From assembly GCA_028877195.1 (NCBI GenBank), contig JAPPIL010000018.1, positions 1,438-8,540 of the forward strand: a stretch of 7,103 bases of DNA, read 5' to 3'. Below the pieces are notes generated by a model. The model made no database searches. It had not been told where the DNA came from and saw only the letters and a program-made list of their open reading frames with translations. How positions within the stretch are numbered: the first letter of the stretch is position 1; each line of letters opens with the position of its first letter. The translations under genes and the position numbers were made by a program. This DNA comes from Pseudomonadota bacterium. Its GTDB lineage: Bacteria > Bdellovibrionota_B > Oligoflexia > Oligoflexales > JAPPIL01. Shown here piece by piece: positions 5,939 through 7,103 of this stretch.

Positions 5939-6142
5939 TTGTTATCAGGTAAGAGGTTAATATCAATAGGTTTTATCTTGATAATAGTTGGAGCAAACAT
6001 TTGGTTTGTGTATCTGTTTGGCGATGACCCGACTCCGAAATGGTTGCTGTGGTTAGCAGAGGTTGCCGTAATTTGTCTGTTGGCGGGAGTGGTAGTATAT
6101 TTAGTTGCGAAGTTGCGGCAGTTGATTTACCGCAATAACTAA
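5939..6142 (+). CDS. Small two-helix inner-membrane protein
   Basis: This is a 67-residue hydrophobic protein read from a TTG start. An in-frame TGA at 5933-5935 lies just upstream, so no earlier start exists. A GGTGA 4 bases upstream is a poor ribosome site. Two transmembrane helices are evident, about residues 7-27 and 35-57, joined by a short GDDPTPK loop. Positive residues at both ends (K5, R6; K58, R60, R65) predict both termini in the cytoplasm with the acidic loop in the periplasm. The function and family are unknown. It is divergent from the ytfJ operon and 56 bases before the DHH phosphoesterase gene on the same strand, so the two may share a transcript. Confidence 0.7.
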   Translation: MLSGKRLISIGFILIIVGANIWFVYLFGDDPTPKWLLWLAEVAVICLLAGVVVYLVAKLRQLIYRNN

Positions 6143-6189
6143 ACTACAGCCTGTATGTTGGCGATGCTTAAGGGGCTATCAACATTTCT

Positions 6190-6193
6190 GGAG
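6190..6193 (+). promoter_or_regulatory. Shine-Dalgarno GGAG, in the loop of a small hairpin
   Basis: GGAG lies 5 bases before the TTG at 6199 and decides that start for the DHH protein. It falls in ATTTC-TGGA-GAAAT (6184-6197), a perfect 5-bp dyad, so it would be partly in the loop. The stem is AU-rich and weak. Confidence 0.55.
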
Positions 6194-6198
6194 AAATT

Positions 6199-7103
6199 TT
6201 GACAACAACAACCACAAGGTCAGCGGCAGCAAATGCTCAGCCCTTGAACAAAAAACCAGCTAACGGTGCGAATAAGGCGGTTACGACCGAAGGCAGTGCT
6301 AGAGTTCAGGGTTTTTATGACGCACTGGAGTCAGCACGAGGCAAACGTCTTTTGATCTGTATCAATGGTTACCCAGACCCAGACAATATCGGTAGTAGTC
6401 TTTGCCTGAAGTGGCTTTGCTCATTTTTTAAAATTGAAGCAACGATTATCCATTTTCGGGAAATTTCGCACCATGAAAACCTTGCTCTGGTCAAAAAGTT
6501 AGACATTGAGCTTCTTGAGTGGTCAGATGATTTTGACCCTACCCAGTATGACTTCTATGCGGTCAATGATTCCCAAAACGTTGAGTTGCCAATCGAGTTG
6601 CCGAGCAGTTGTAAATTGCTCGTCTTTGTTGACCATCACAAAAGACTGGGCACGGTCGCAGGTGAATTCATTGACATCCGTGAGTCATCTGGTTCAGCTT
6701 CGGCAATTTATACCGAGTATCTGATTGAAGGGGAGTTTGGATTTAGCGGTGATGATAGTGCCGAAGAGACGAAGGTTGCGACCGCGTTGATGCATGGCAT
6801 TCGTTCTGACACCGATGACTTTGTTAATGCCAGTCCACTGGACTTTCGTGCTAGTGAGTATCTTGCCAATCACGTGGACAAAGACTTGTTAGGGATTATC
6901 TCTCGCCAGTTAATTCCTGCCAAGACGATGGATTTGACTCAAATTGCCTTACAACGCAAGGACATTCGTGGCACGTATCTATTCTCTGGAGTTGGTTTTG
7001 TGCGCGACGAAGACCGTGATGGCATCGGGCAATGCGCTGACTACCTGCTCAACCGTGAGGGGATAGAGACTGTGGTTGTATTTGGGGTTATGAAGGGTTA
7101 TGT
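6199..7103 (+). CDS. DHH-family phosphoesterase (NrnA/RecJ-like), 3' end missing
   Basis: The frame is open from a TTG start to the right edge, giving 301 complete codons. Residues 1-38 are a Thr/Ala/Asn-rich, probably disordered tail (MTTTTTRSAAANAQ). The DHH domain follows. Motif I is YPDPDNIGSS with D60 and D62, motif II is AVNDSQ with D124, motif III is VDHH with D145, H146 and H147, and motif IV is RSDTDDF with D204. These residues bind the two metal ions in this superfamily, which includes oligoribonuclease/pAp phosphatase NrnA, RecJ and family II pyrophosphatases. The spacing fits the NrnA-like subgroup. The C-terminal DHHA1 domain with its glycine-rich GGH-type motif appears to begin near the edge. 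N56 stands where most members have a metal-binding His (H-x-x-P-D). A cytoplasmic phosphodiesterase or phosphatase acting on a small nucleotide or short RNA is inferred. The substrate is unknown. The start rests on GGAG 5 bases upstream. A stop at 6169-6171 limits longer versions. Confidence 0.88.
   Translation, partial: MTTTTTRSAAANAQPLNKKPANGANKAVTTEGSARVQGFYDALESARGKRLLICINGYPDPDNIGSSLCLKWLCSFFKIEATIIHFREISHHENLALVKKLDIELLEWSDDFDPTQYDFYAVNDSQNVELPIELPSSCKLLVFVDHHKRLGTVAGEFIDIRESSGSASAIYTEYLIEGEFGFSGDDSAEETKVATALMHGIRSDTDDFVNASPLDFRASEYLANHVDKDLLGIISRQLIPAKTMDLTQIALQRKDIRGTYLFSGVGFVRDEDRDGIGQCADYLLNREGIETVVVFGVMKGY

Noticed and set aside
6506..6724. Plus-strand frame of 72 codons within the DHH gene
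   Set aside because: It is a shifted-frame shadow of the DHH domain, which contains AVNDSQ and VDHH in the true frame.

Overview
The window looks like chromosomal DNA from a Gram-negative bacterium, most likely a gammaproteobacterium. The evidence is a YtfJ-type periplasmic protein, a lipoprotein, an outer-membrane beta-barrel-like protein and two further Sec-exported proteins. Base composition looks moderate and even across the genes. I cannot name a genus. No tRNA, rRNA, CRISPR array, insertion sequence or phage gene is visible.

Left part (1-3069, all minus strand): the 5' part of a coiled-coil gene runs off the left edge. It contains a 21-bp tandem array encoding exact heptads and has a well-formed promoter overlapped by a perfect 8-bp inverted repeat. 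Upstream of it lie a small lipoprotein gene with a Pro/Thr-rich linker and a 591-codon gene for an exported, largely helical protein of unknown function. Gaps of 207 and 157 bases separate these three genes, so they need not be one transcript.

Middle (3228-5858): a plus-strand glycerophosphodiester phosphodiesterase gene is divergent from the 591-codon gene. Its 3' end overlaps by 48 bases the convergent last gene of a tight minus-strand operon. That operon reads ytfJ-like (5858-5319), beta-barrel-like envelope protein (5318-4512), Sua5/YrdC-family protein (4508-3888). The junctions are 0 and 3 bases, so the three are probably co-transcribed and translationally coupled from a sigma70-like promoter at 5893-5921.

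Right part (5939-7103, plus strand): divergent from ytfJ, a 67-residue two-helix membrane protein is followed by a DHH-family phosphoesterase (NrnA/RecJ-like superfamily), which is cut by the right edge. Both use TTG starts.

Nothing here is clearly a known defence or mobile system. The most unusual items are the repeat-encoded coiled coil with its promoter dyad, the coupling of two envelope proteins with a YrdC-family enzyme, the antisense overlap of two conserved enzyme genes, a DHH protein with Asn at the usual metal-binding His position, and the 591-residue exported protein.
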